From Neofusicoccum parvum (taxonomy: Eukaryota; Ascomycota; Dothideomycetes; Botryosphaeriales; Botryosphaeriaceae), in NCBI GenBank assembly GCA_020912385.1, contig CP087206.1, forward strand, positions 4,154,001 to 4,218,000: a stretch of DNA of 64,000 nt. Direction: 5' to 3'. Below, piece by piece: positions 34,669-48,177 of the stretch. The notes under the pieces were generated by a model. It was not told the DNA's origin. It saw only the letters and a list, made by a program, of their open reading frames with translations, and did no database searches. The stretch's first letter is position 1. Each line of letters starts with the position of its first letter. Position numbers and translations under genes: made by a program.

Positions 34669-36474
34669 TCAGCACTGATTCTTGATCTGAGACACATCCC
34701 TCGTCTTCAGACGGATCCAAAAATTGGACTGCATGGAGAACCACTGCGTTTTCGTCTCCCAAGGCTTCTCGGGGTTGAGAAGCTCCGCGTCAAAGTGGCG
34801 GAGGAATTGAGCGGTGAACTTGAACAACTCTACGGTAGCCAAGTTTTTACCCACGCAGCTCCGGCTTCCCATACCAAACTACAAAATTTGTCCAGTCAGC
34901 AAGCGTCGAGAGGAAATAAAGAAAGCATGACTTGCCGTCGTCAGGAGGCTAGTCCTATGTCTGATTCTCTCTTCATCCTCAACGCTAGAGGCAATCCACC
35001 GCTCTGGTCTCCAGTGATCCGCGTCCGGGCCAAAGATCTGCTTGTGCCGATTCATAGCCACAGGATTGATTGCACAGACAGTCTGTTCGCGTACAAAGAA
35101 CTCCCCGATTTGCACACCTCCTTTGGGTGCGTACCGCGGCAGCTGGTACTGAATGGACGGGTGCAGTCTTGTGCTCTCTTTAATCACCGCGGCGAGGTAC
35201 GGCAGCCGTTCAGCATCTTTGAATGAGATGTCCCCGCTGTTGCGTTCGAGACCCAGGTCCCTGTAGGCGCAGTCCACTTCGGCCTGTGCTCTTCGGAGAC
35301 AGTCTGGATGCTGCAGGAGCGCACCGAGGCAAGCCAGGATGCCAATTGATGTGGTATCAGCCCCGGCGCCCAGGATATTGACGCCCTCGATCATGACGTC
35401 GGCCTTGGTGACTGGGAAGCCGGCTGTGTTCTTTGCATCGATGAAGTGCTGGAGCATGTCCCGCCGCTTGCCAACTCCCACGCCACCGCCGCTTCCAGCC
35501 ATGCGCTCGTCGACCCTCTTTTCCAACCACGCCAAGAATACAGAAAAGGCGTTGAGCCGCCTGCCTCCAAGCGTCCGGATTGCCCACTGTGTTAGGGGAT
35601 TGTTAATCCAGGACATCTGGCCCAGCACATTCCCCATATTCGCCATGAGGTAAAAGCCGTCATTGATGGATGCAATGATGCCGTCGACGTCGCAGCCCTG
35701 CTGTACGAATCCGATGCGACCGCCGAGCGCCAGCTGGCCTACGACGTCGAACGCGAAGTACTTTGCCCACAAGTGTAGCGCTACCGGCTGTTCTTTTCCT
35801 GCAAGCGTGCGCAACCGGTCCCACAACGCATCAGCCACATCTTGCACCAGCGGCTCCATGGCAAGGATCGAGGTCATGGAGTAGGCGCCTGAGACACGGG
35901 AGCGCAGGTGGCGATGCAGCTTGATGTCTGTGGCAGCGAAGAAACTGACAGTCATGTTTGGGATGATCCATGTGTCGTACCAGTTTGTCTGATGCAGGTA
36001 GATTGTCAGCCGACATTCCCAAATGGGGAGAGGGCTTCGAGCCTTCTGGATTTGCTTCCCATGGCCGTAGAGGCTCTTCAGTGCGACCTCGTCCACGAAG
36101 CTGACTTCATTCGGGGCGATGCGCACTACAGGGCCATACTGGCGGTGGAGATTGAGCACGTCAGAGTGCCAGGTGCCGCGAAAGTACCGAAAGTTCCTCC
36201 ACGCCTGGCTAAATTTGGCGAGTCTGGGTCCCGGAACATTGCGCAGAGGGTGGATGAAGACGAGGTATATAGTGTGCATAAAGTAAAGGGATAGGAAGGT
36301 CAGGATGAGCGTCTGAAGAAGACTGGCATGTCTGATGGCATTACGAAGCACATCATACAAGAGTTTGATGTTGAATGATAGGGACAGGTCGAAGAAAGGG
36401 ATGCTTGTTTGGGACATTGTTATTGTCGTAGGATTGTTTGGTAGAGCTGCGAACACTGGTATGGGCTGAAGCAA
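34669..36474 (-). CDS. Cytochrome P450 (CYP-type, membrane-anchored)
   Basis: A haem monooxygenase of about 580 residues. Exon 1 (36474-34936) has a membrane helix (LLQTLILTFLSLYFMHTIYLVF), the hinge HPLRNVPGPRLAKF, I-helix GAGADTTSIG and ExxR in KESTRLHP. Exon 2 (34878-34669) begins with the haem loop FGMGSRSCVGKN. The intron between them (34879-34935) appears to be of the GC-AG class: donor GCAAGT, acceptor GTAG. It joins LLTT to FGMG exactly as in related P450s. An in-frame segment of about 20 residues after GHGKQ (about residues 139-160) is not expected in the family. An alternative start at 36417 exists. It is divergent from the vanillyl-alcohol oxidase gene, with a shared 533-base promoter. 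Confidence 0.88.
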
Positions 36475-36570
36475 CGATGCAGCTATATATCTGAGGGCAT
36501 GGCGCTTGTTAGCACTGCGTTGAGAGAGCTTCTTTCACAAAACCAGCATATTGTGGACTACTCTACGCTG

Positions 36571-36832
36571 ATTTCCGAGCGGGGGTCAGGTAATAGTCTC
36601 GCACCGGCATAGCAACATAGTGCAACTATTTTGGTTACAACGGTTAGATCCGAGCTGTTCTGGGCACTGTGTGGGGAAAGGTAAAATGCCGGTGCCGCAC
36701 TTGTGGGGGAGGTAAAAATGCCGGTGGGGATCGGGATCGGTTAATGCTGCGGCTCTACTTCCGAAACCTTAATGGAGGTGGTGAAAATACCGCTGGTGAG
36801 GCTAACTCGGAATAACAAGGTTACTTCCGAGA
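36571..36832. promoter_or_regulatory. Cluster of five (T/A)TCCGA(G/A) elements
   Basis: Sites: TTTCCGAGC 36572-36580, GATCCGAGC 36647-36655, ACTTCCGAAA 36757-36766, AACTCGGAATAA 36804-36815 (reverse orientation) and ACTTCCGAGA 36823-36832. CGG/CCG half-sites are what Zn2Cys6 proteins bind. A Zn2Cys6 factor gene lies 2.4 kb away. Binding is inferred. Confidence 0.45.
36672..36799 (+). repeat. Three direct copies of GG(A/T)(A/G)AAAATGCCGGTG-like motif
   Basis: Copies: AAGGTAAAATGCCGGTGCCG (about 36678-36697), GAGGTAAAAATGCCGGTGGG (about 36709-36728) and a diverged GGTGGTGAAAATACCGCTGG (about 36776-36796). All have the same orientation. A fourth copy is at 34398-34427. They could be operators or the remains of a small repeated element. 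Confidence 0.6.
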
Positions 36833-36908
36833 TGGTGGTTGACTAGTCTGATCGATGTGCGGGGTATGCTCTTGGTTCTCGGCGAGTAGTAATGTGCCGA
36901 ATTACTAG

Positions 36909-38946
<2,038 letters not shown>

Positions 38947-39230
38947 GAGTGTCTGGATCAGCGCACGTAAAGGCCGTTTGATAGCATGGAATTCAAATGC
39001 CACTTATTGCACGTCATTTGCGAACAGAACTGAATATGATTTGACGATGAGATACAGGTGGTGCGAAGTATATCACGCTGGAAGTAGAACTCAAAAGGTT
39101 CTTTACAGAAGAGTATCATTCAGCAAAGTGAAGGAATGCTGCCACAAAGGATGTCTTTCCAGGCTCAGGATTTAGTTATCCATCTTAAAATTCCTTTAAC
39201 TAATCAATAAAATACCATTCACAACACACA

Positions 39231-41532
39231 TCAAACGTTGGCGATTGGGAACTCAGCGATATGCAACCTTGCTGCCGCGTATGGCACCAACTTGACTCTC
39301 TTCTTTGTACTGCGATCAACAGTCACATTCACCGGCGTCAACGCCGCAGTTCCCTGCGAAACTGGCCAGTCGATCTCGTATGCATCGACCCAAATAACAA
39401 TTGGCGGTCCATCTACCGCCCATACGTGCCCCGGCAGAGCCTCGTGTTCTGGACGCACCCGGTCCACCTCCAGCGTCTGCGGATCGATGGCATAGTTCCA
39501 AGGCGAGATAGGCTCAAGCGTATGGTCGGAGGCTCGAGGATCCGTTTCAGACTCTGGGAGCGGCTTGCGATCTGTCCAGTTGAGGGGTTGATGAGTCGAA
39601 GAATTGAATGAAATGGGGAGGGCGTAGAGGAGGGGGCCGAGGTAGACGGAGATCGTGCCGTCGCGATCGATCACGCGCGGTTCAGGCGAAAGACGGATGG
39701 AGATGGATGTGGTGCCTTGGGCGAGGTTGAATTCTTGCAGTCCTGATTGGTCTGGGCTGAGAGGCTCCGATTTGTTGCTGTCGGCTGTGCTGTAGGTAGC
39801 CTTTTGCGAACTCGAAGCCCATTCCGGGACGCGAACAGCAAAGGTGAGTGCAACCTCTGATTGGACAGTATATTTAAGGTTACCGGAAAACGGATACTGA
39901 GTGTCGCACTCGATCTTTACTGAGTGACCGCTGATCTCTGCTTCCAGTGATGTCGGCCCGAGAAGCATATGTGCAATTCCATTTTGGCCGTATGTTACGT
40001 ACGAGGAGGAAACATACTTTGGATATCCCTGGGGATGGTTTACTGTGCAGCAGGGCTGGCAAACCGACGGTTAGGAAGCTGTATATTTGATGGGGATAGG
40101 CTTTGTCTCACAAAGTTCGGCTCCAATCCAAAGGTGTTGCCGTAAGAAACGACATTGAAGAAGGGGTCCTCAGTGAGATTTCTTGACCACGGTTGATTTG
40201 TTTGTGTCACATATTGGTGTGACCACCCTGTGAGTCATCAGAATGAGTGTTATCCGCTACGCTCAATGTTCTTACAGTCATCGCTCACAGCTGCTGGCAA
40301 GGCATTGAATGCAGCAAGCTCTGCACCATCCGCAAAGGCATTTCCACCATGGAATCGATACAGATAGGCGTATGAGAACATGATCTCGACTGCCATGCAC
40401 AGCTCTGACCTTTAGGGCCGTAAGTCACAAGTAATCTGGAGCGGTGGAAAGTAAGGCTACTGACCCTCTCTGGGAACTGTGTCCTCCCAAATGCTCATCC
40501 GCAACTATGGATCCCGAGCGGGAGCTGTGGTACCGGGAAAGCATCGCGGCTGCGTCGTATGTCTGACGAACAAGGCTTTCGTTCTTCGTTGTCCTGTAAA
40601 GGACAGTTGGATATCTCAAACCTACGTACCCGTTAGTGGACTTGACCACGCGGTGCTCAACGATAGTCCATGCCTTCAGCGAGGTTGACCCCATGGGTGA
40701 AACCGCTAGTCTTGATATTCGGCGTGCCGACTTTTGGGAAATTCTCCTCGGTGAAGAAGGTGGTCCAGTCCCTTGAGCCCCGTCGGCCGCCCTCGAACAT
40801 CAGCTCGATTGTCTCCCAGATTGTTTCGCGATTGTCGCGTGGATGTTTCTCGTACAACCACATCAGAGAGATCGGTAGCTCATGCGTGCGTGAAATACCG
40901 AATCCATACGGATCAAAGGTATCGCCATCTTGGGGCAGGAGCCCTGTGAAATTCTGCTGCAGCATGGTGTGGGCAATTCCAACGAACCTATGCATGGCAT
41001 CAACGATTCGGTCCGTCTCTGCGGGATCTGCTTCTGCGTATTGCACAAGGCCAAAGAACAGCAGGCTTCGTGCCCAGATGCCTCTGTTCGACTTCTCCTT
41101 TTCTGGACCGAGCCAACCATCTTCGGCTTGATGTGTGAGCGTATAGTCAAGGAAAGACTTCGCCTGCGCCTTCAGCTTTGTGTCGTCTAGGGTCCAGGCC
41201 AGAGGTACAATGTAGTTGAACCAGTAAGGCGCTGATTCATGGAGATCACTGTATTCTTGCTCGCCTCCCAGCCATGTGGAACGTGCGACGTATCTGTAGA
41301 ACTCGAAGAGATGTCCTGCCAGTCCCGATGCAGAAAGGGAGAGCTGATCGCCCAACCATCCATGTGCACGGATGGACCCGAGTGGAAAGGTGTCAAATTG
41401 GAAGGCGGCCAACTCTATAACTGATCAAAAAAAGTCTTCCACGAAAGATAATAGCTGACAATGCTTACCTTGCATGGCGAACGTCGTGCCCAGCAGGCAT
41501 GACAAACAAACGGAAGCAAGGCAGAATTTCAT
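39231..41532 (-). CDS. Secreted GH127-like glycosidase (DUF1680)
   Basis: Probably releases beta-L-arabinofuranose or a related sugar from plant or fungal glycans, outside the cell. A first exon supplies a signal peptide (MKFCLASVCLSCLLGTTFA). Splicing then gives VIELAAFQFDTFPLGSIR, the DUF1680 start. Further exons read HESAPYWFNYIVPLAWTLDD, FTHGVNLAEGMDYR joined to LRYPTVLYRTT, and GGHSSQRG joined to SELCMAVEIMF. FFNVVSYGNTFGLEPNF is joined to PCCTVNHPQGYPK. A beta-sandwich C-terminal domain ends at 39231. The Glu-x-Cys of SELC and the Cys pair of CCTVN match the zinc/thiolate site known in bifidobacterial GH127 enzymes. About six introns; one has a CACTAAC branch point. It converges on the vanillyl-alcohol oxidase gene. 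Its specificity is inferred from the family only. Confidence 0.85.
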
Positions 41533-42518
41533 TCCAACAAGTAGTCTCCAATTGTAAGACTGATTTTCGGTGCAGTATTTGCCTAAGGATCACATTTAAA
41601 TTTATTATTTCATCTATCGGGCTTGTTCCGGAAGATCCTCCGTACTCCGCCCCTGGGCAGATTCTAGGATGCGATCGTGATTGGAAACGGAGACGAGGCC
41701 GACACTTTGTCCGAAGTTTTCACCAACATCGCAGCGATATATGGTAGCGCTTTGAATAAGTTTGAAGTGATTTGTACATGTTTTTACTCCCAGCTACATT
41801 TGAGAAGTCTATATCCCTACCCTGCTGCACCTCTGCGCGAATATTACTAGCCGTTTCCTTTGACAGTAGCTTCGTAAGCTCCTGCCCAATAACTTAATTT
41901 ACCGGCCTAAGGGATGTAGTGAAAGTCATACTTCGTACATTGTATAAGTCGTTGGGGAGTACTTTTGTATTCTATGCTTTCAAAGCCCGATGGCGCTGTG
42001 ACTACTATGCTTCGCTTTGGCCGCCCGGCTTAAAATAGATAAGGTAACTACAAGGGCGCATATGCCGAGAACCAGCACGGCGGTGAACAGAAACAGGATT
42101 CATTGATTGCGAGTGCATTGATCTGAACTGCAAATACCGTCGGGCTTGGCATCGATACCGTTACAACATTCCAACAAGTCATGTACCTGCATGAGCGCGG
42201 CTTGTATTGGTCGAATGAACATGCTGGCCCCCAACACCAAGGGCTACAATCTTTGAATGCGCTTTCAGGCCCTGCATACAGCGGAAATCAGGGACTTTTC
42301 TAGGATAGTACGCCGGCAGTTTCTTATAGTGTGCATGGATTATCAATTTATCAGGCGGGGAGCAGCTTGGCTTTTTCAAAACATATCCCAGTGCCGGGCA
42401 GGTGGCGGTCAGCGCTAGCCGGGATGCTGGAGTGCTTTTCAATTACCCGACTGAACACTGCATATATTGCTGAGCAGCTGGAATTATCGTAGAATGTTTG
42501 TCCGTCAATTTTCTCGCG
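41533..42518. promoter_or_regulatory. Divergent intergenic region, GH127-like / BBE-like oxidase
   Basis: A 986-base gap with no supported gene. It should hold promoters of both secreted enzymes. No repeated operator comparable with that at 36.6 kb was seen. Confidence 0.45.
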
Positions 42519-44435
42519 ATGCGCGCCAACGGTTTTGCGCAGAAGGTCGCCCTGACACTCGCTCTCGCGTCGAATTGGAGCGTTTACGGCCAGAATACAA
42601 CATGCCGTAACTTTCCTGGGGACGATTCGTGGCCGTCAGAGTCCGAATGGGCCCGATTGAACGATACCGTTGGCGGCCGGCTTGTCGCAACGGTTCCGCT
42701 GGGAGCACCGTGTCATCACCCGACGTACAACGCAACCAGATGCGCGGAGTTGAGAGACGCTTGGACATGGCCAGACATTCACGATGAATCTTCAAGCTCC
42801 GTCATGGCTCCTTTCTTCGCAAACCAGAGCTGTGATCCGTTCACTGCTGCCGAGATTCCGTGCACGCTTGGAAATTACGTGCGTTTCGCCATCAACGTCT
42901 CCAACCCAGAAGATGTTGTTGCCGGCATCCAGTTCGCGAATGAGAAGAACATCCGTCTAGTCATTAGGAATACTGGCCACGAGTAAGTGTTTCATCCATG
43001 TCTGCAAGGTGCATGGTTGACACAGATCAAGCTATCTCGGAAAATCCACTGGTGCCGGGTCTCTTGCCCTGTGGACCCACCATCTCGACGATATCGACAT
43101 CATCGACTATTCCGATCCGCATTACGTAGGCAAGGCGATAAAGATTGGCGCTGGTACCATGGTAATAGATGCCTACGACGCTGCAAATGCCTCAGGCCTT
43201 ATCCTGGTCGGCGGTGTATGCCCGACGGTTGGTCTTGCCGGTACATACGAGCAAAAATTCCTGCCCTCGTGAAAACTGGAGCTGAATTCGTCCAGGCGGA
43301 TACTCCCAGGGTGGCGGCCACTCTCCGCTTTCTTCCAAATTCGGACTCGGTGCAGATCAGGTGCTCGAGTGGGAAGTCGTAGACGGCACCGGCCAAGTCC
43401 ACGTCGCGAACCGCCAGAACAACACGGATCTCTACTGGGCCCTCGCGGGCGGCGGAGGAGGTACGTATGGAGTTGTGCTGTCGATGACATCCAAGTTGCA
43501 GGAAGACGTGCCCACTTCTGGGGCCAGCATCAGTTTCGCGTCCGAAGGCATTGACGCAGAAGTTTTCTGGGATGCCGTTGGGGCATGGACAGGTGTGCAA
43601 GACTCGCTTCACGAGAAGGGCACTACCACCGTTGTGTATTTGATGAACTCCTCCTTTGCGATTGCACCCGTCACTGCTCCCGACGTCAGCAAAGATGAAC
43701 TCGCCACGTTACTCCAGCCATATCTCAGCCGACTGGACGAGCTGGGCGTCCAGTACAACAAGTCAATAGAGCAGTTTCCGGGGTTTCTGTCTCAGCACAA
43801 GACCATGCAACGAGAGCAGCAGGTCGGCACCGGTCAATCTGGCGGGTGGTTAATTCCGCGAAGCGTGGCGCAGACGCGGAACGACGACCTGACGGCGGCG
43901 TGGCGGAGCATCGTTGACGAGGGCGCTGCTGTCCTTAATTTGGGCATGCGTCCTTCCCGAGAAGCAGCTGGTGATGTCGAAAACGCCGTGTTGCCGGCCT
44001 GGAGAGAGGTCACGGTGGTTTCGGTCCTTGCAACGTAAGAAACTCTAAATGTGCTCTCTCCTGCGGTGCTGGTACTGACCTGAGTCCCAGTCCGTGGAAC
44101 TTTACTGCCCCATGGTCCGAGATGGTGGCAGACCAGGACAAGATCAACAACGTGCTAGTTCCCAAATTGAAGGAGCTGGCCCCAGAGTCCGGGGCTTACT
44201 TGAGTGAGGTGAGAGACTTCCGCATTGCGTAGGATCCCTGTGTGCATATACTTACTCTGACAAGGCAAATTTTCGCGAGCCTGACTGGAAAAGAGCTTTC
44301 TACGGACGTAACTACCAGAAGCTGAGGGAAGTCAAAGCAAAATATGACCCGAGGAGTGTCTTCTATGCTACAACGGCAGTCGGGAGTGATGAGTGGGTCA
44401 TTGGCGATGATGGGAGGCTTTGCAAGAAGGCTTGA
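42519..44435 (+). CDS. Secreted FAD-linked oxidoreductase (berberine-bridge-enzyme-like)
   Basis: An oxygen-dependent flavin oxidase of the BBE/PCMH family. The signal peptide is MRANGFAQKVALTLALASNW..., followed by the fungal BBE start CRNFPGDDSWPS. Exons join so that VIRNTGH is followed by DYLGKSTGAGSLALW; this His is the usual covalent FAD ligand. The second FAD attachment region is GGVCPTVGLAG joined to GYSQGGGHSPLSSKFGLG. The substrate domain includes DLYWALAGGGGGTYGVVLSMT. The C-terminal exons give PWNFTAPWSEM and then ANFREPDWKRAFYGRNY, YDPRSVFYATTAVGSDEW, ending at 44435. Five introns, mostly GTAAGT/GTGAGA donors. About 590 residues. BBE-like enzymes often oxidise or cyclise secondary metabolites, so a role with the nearby PKS-NRPS is possible but unproven. 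Confidence 0.9.
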
Positions 44436-44946
44436 CCGGCGTAGATAAAGGTGTCTGCCACGCGATTCTAAAAATAAGTGTATCACTAAGTAATCCCAAC
44501 GGTCCTTGAAGCGCCCGCAAGCTGACGTGAGCATCAGTGGGGCGGACAACAAACAAACTTCCGTGCCTCTCCAATTGGTTTCTACACAAACATTAACGCG
44601 GGGAACTTCCGAGTCGTGGCGCAGGGCGGTCGCAGAGCTTCGCCAAACACGCTTGGTAGGGTAGACTGTTTGCAGACAGTGACCAAAGCTGAGTCTTGGC
44701 AAGGCTGGGCAGCACAGCCTAAATTTCGACCCCTTGACTTGGCATCCTGCTGTGGCTGATGCAGACCAATCAGTACTCCCGCTCAGCCCCAAGTACCTGT
44801 ACTAGCCTGCACAGATGGTACAGCCACGACGCCAAAGCTGAGTGCACAATCCTGCGTACCGTAGCTGCAGCTGAAGTTCAAAATGTTAAATCGCCACCTG
44901 CATCCTGTCAGTGTTGGATGCAGCGTCCTCTTTGGCACTCTCAAAC
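44436..44946. other. Intergenic region
   Basis: A 511-base gap between the BBE-like oxidase and the DUF3433 protein. An 11-mer CAAAGCTGAGT occurs twice (near 44685 and 44831). No supported gene. Confidence 0.45.
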
Positions 44947-47392
44947 ATGCACGCAACCGGAATGTATGCTGGCGTTCCCCAGGACGAAGCTGCTCGGGAT
45001 CCCCGTGAGTAGCCTCGAGATGCTGCCGTCCATCTGGCACAAACACTAATCTGCTTCGGCTGAAATTGCCAGAACCACAAGAGCTGCCCAAGAAACATCA
45101 TGTTCCAGCACCTGTCAAGACCGTGTCGCTCCTGGGATTTTGCGTCCTCACAATGTCCATCTTCGTATTACTCCAGTGGTCTGCCGCTCCCTCAAATCAA
45201 CACAACGCGCAGCAGGTTCAACGGCGGGATATGCATTATCCCCGTCAAGCTGTTGTGACAACAACCCCGGGTTCGGGTGGTGGCGCAACAACTACCAGTG
45301 AATTGATCACATCTGTCACTGAGACAGCTCCTGCCTCCACGGACCCGGACGCCTTCGTTCCCCTTGAACCTGAGACAACCGACGATGCGACAATGTCCAC
45401 AAACCCAGACGCATTTGTGCCGCTGGATCCTAAAACCACCACCACGCCTCAGGTAGCAGGCACCACCGCACCGGATGCTTTTATACCAGTTGATGCCGAG
45501 ACCTCCACCACAGCCCCGGATGCATATGTTCCTATTAGCCCGAACACCGCCAACTCTCCCACTGTCGCATTCACTACAACTCAAGATGCATACGTGCCAC
45601 TCGGGCCCAGCGCCACAGGGGCGACAATCACCAAGCCCACTGCTGCAACATTTGTGGTCACCACGACTGGCGCGAACATACCAGGCGGAACGCTGGTCAT
45701 CACGGGAACAGGCTCATACAACCCCGGTGAGCCCTTGCTCATCACTGCGACGGGCTCTAACATACCGGGCGGATCTTTGGTAGTGACAAGAACCGGCCCC
45801 CTGGTGGTTGATGCAACGGGTTCTGCTGGCAAGTCATCCGACTTCAGTGACATCCCCGACGACAGTTTCGCGGTCTACAACGGCGGCTTTACTATCGGAG
45901 ACTATTTCATAGGAGCTTACTTGCCGACTCTTCTGGCGGTCATATACGGCATCTGCTGGAACATAATCTTCGCCGGCATCGCCGAGATCATGCCCTTCTT
46001 CCAATTGACTCGGGAGGGGGGAGCAACTGCCAAGGAATCTGTCTGTCTCGAGTATCAGAACGCTGGTCTCTGGCATCTACTCAGCACCAGCATATCGCAC
46101 AAGAACGGCTTGGTCTTTGCTGGCACTTTCATCACGCTGATCATCACAGCCACCATCGCCTTCGCCGCTCAGGTCTTCTATATCGGTATCAGCGGCACGT
46201 GCAGAGAGACCGGGAAAGGCAGAGACTGCATCCGCTACCTCGGAATCAACCGCCGGCTTGCTTGGGCTGAATGCGGTATGCTGGCAGTGATTCTGGTCAT
46301 CGTCCTGGCTATAGCCTTCGTCAGGCGCAGGAAGAGCACTGGCGTGTATGCCGAAGTCACCAGCATATCCGGCATAGCTGTGTTGATGCAGAATCCTACT
46401 GTTGTGGCTCGGATGAGAGAGTCAGTGCACAACCACCGCAACAAGTTAAATGATACGGTGACCACCAAGTTTGGCATTGGGCAATCCTACCACGAGGGCA
46501 CCGGTTGGACGTACGGATTCACAATTGTTGCCGAATCCCAGTACGCCGAAACAAAAGATGAGAAGGTGCATCTGTTCAACGAGGACCTGGGAAAGACCTC
46601 CAGCGTTCTACCATTACTCCTCCGCCCGTTTGCCATCGTGGCATTTCAAATTATTCTCCTCGGCCTGCTGACCATCATCCTCTACTACTGGTTCAACGGA
46701 AGTCCCTCCGCACTGGAAGACTTTATGAACAGCCAGACCTTTGGTCCCAAACTGATGATGTCCTGCTTCGGCATCATTATCCGGTTCTGGTGGGCCGAGA
46801 TCTCCAACGGTAAGCAAGATTCCCGCCTCCCCTTCCCTGAGCTTCCCAACTGACACACGCCCGCCTCGCAGCCGTCCACACTCTCGAGCCCTACCGCCGC
46901 CTTGCTGCCGGCCATGCCAATGCCCACGAATCCGTGCTCGCCTCGACCAGCGTTCATGCCGTCTCCACAATCTTCACCTCGCTCTCGCGCCGCCACATCT
47001 TCGTTGCCTATATCGCGCTACTCGCCGTGCTCTCGGAGCTGCTCATTGTCACGCTCGCCGCCATCCCGTTCAATTTGGCCACGCTACTCGAAGCCTTCCG
47101 GGTGTCCGTCTTCGTGAGTGTGGGCATCATTGGGCTCATGATCGCCACGCTGCCCTTCGTGTTGATGCGCTACAAGGACAGCGTGGTGGCACCGCCGAAT
47201 AGTGTTGCGGATACCATGCAATATCTTTCTGAGCCGGGCAATGAGGTAGTGGGGTTGTTTGCGGGGTTAGCGACGGTGGGAAGGAGAGAAAGAGATAAGG
47301 CGGCGGAGCGGTCAGGAATGAGGTATAGGCTTACGGAAATGGGAAGAGGGAGGTTGAATGTTGGTGTTGAGCGGGATGAGTGGTCGGGATAG
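44947..47392 (+). CDS. DUF3433 multipass membrane protein with PDAFVP repeats
   Basis: Three exons: 44947-45004, 45073-46809 and 46872-47392, about 771 residues. The long frame lacks an ATG near its start. A short first exon from ATG 44947 (two in-frame ATGs) joins through a GTGAGT donor and a TTGCCAG acceptor, giving RDP|QPQELPKKHH. A cytoplasmic basic segment precedes the first membrane helix (VKTVSLLGFCVLTMSIFVLL). The outer Thr-rich loop has five PDA(F/Y)(V/I)P repeats (residues about 110-215) and then three (G)xNIPGG-type repeats. Further helices follow (YFIGAYLPTLLAVIYGICW, GTFITLIITATIAFAAQVF, LAVILVIVLAIAFV, FQIILLGLLTIILYYWF), plus two near the end. The family is fungal and of unknown function; some members sit beside biosynthetic genes. 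Confidence 0.82.
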
Positions 47393-48177
47393 AGGGGAGA
47401 AAAAAGATTAAAAGCATATGTCACGGCGCTAGCTCACCCATGCTGCACAGGTTTTAACGCAAGTAACCAATGTAGATATTTAGAAAGTCTGGATTCTAAG
47501 GTAGCATCCGGGTCTTTGAATACACCTTTAAGATCCTTCCGTATTTGTTTCCCACGTTAAGCTGAGAATACCACGTTCAGTCCGGCTGTTAGGCCAACAC
47601 TATATTTCATTAAATCAACAAGTTATATTTTCCACCAGCTCAGAGCCCTGAAAAGAAAAGTACGGAGGCATGTTTTATGATCTTGTCGTACGAAGAGAAT
47701 GGGATCTAAGGCTAGAAAGGCAATCTCGGAGAGTTTATAGTCATCGACCGTAGGATTTGAGGTTGCCTTAGGCTTAGGGTTGATGCTATATGTAAATATC
47801 TATTGGGACCGGCCCATCATTGCCGTTTTCATTTAAAGTCATGGTCATCACGGAGGGGAGTTGGTCTCATCTTGTGCTAACATGTCCAGTACTCAAGATA
47901 TTCGGATTGAAATAAATTAAATTAGTCTTAGCTAAGTTTGAGATTTGATGGTTGGAGCAAAAGAGGGGTAGAGATGCTAAATATTTCAGAACCACTCTAT
48001 AAGACGCTTGGAGGGCGTAAGAATTATATAATCTACCAATCTCGCCTGACGTAGCATTCTGGGTTCATTCCGGGACTATATAAACGCTTAATGGCTGGAC
48101 TCGCGTTCTTCTCAGACAAAACACAATTTAACATTTTTTCAATATATACGTTTCTCTAACTCGGTAAACATATCCAC
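47393..48177. other. AT-rich convergent intergenic region
   Basis: 785 bases between the converging DUF3433 and PKS-NRPS genes. AT-rich, without open frames of note. It should hold both transcription terminators. Confidence 0.55.
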
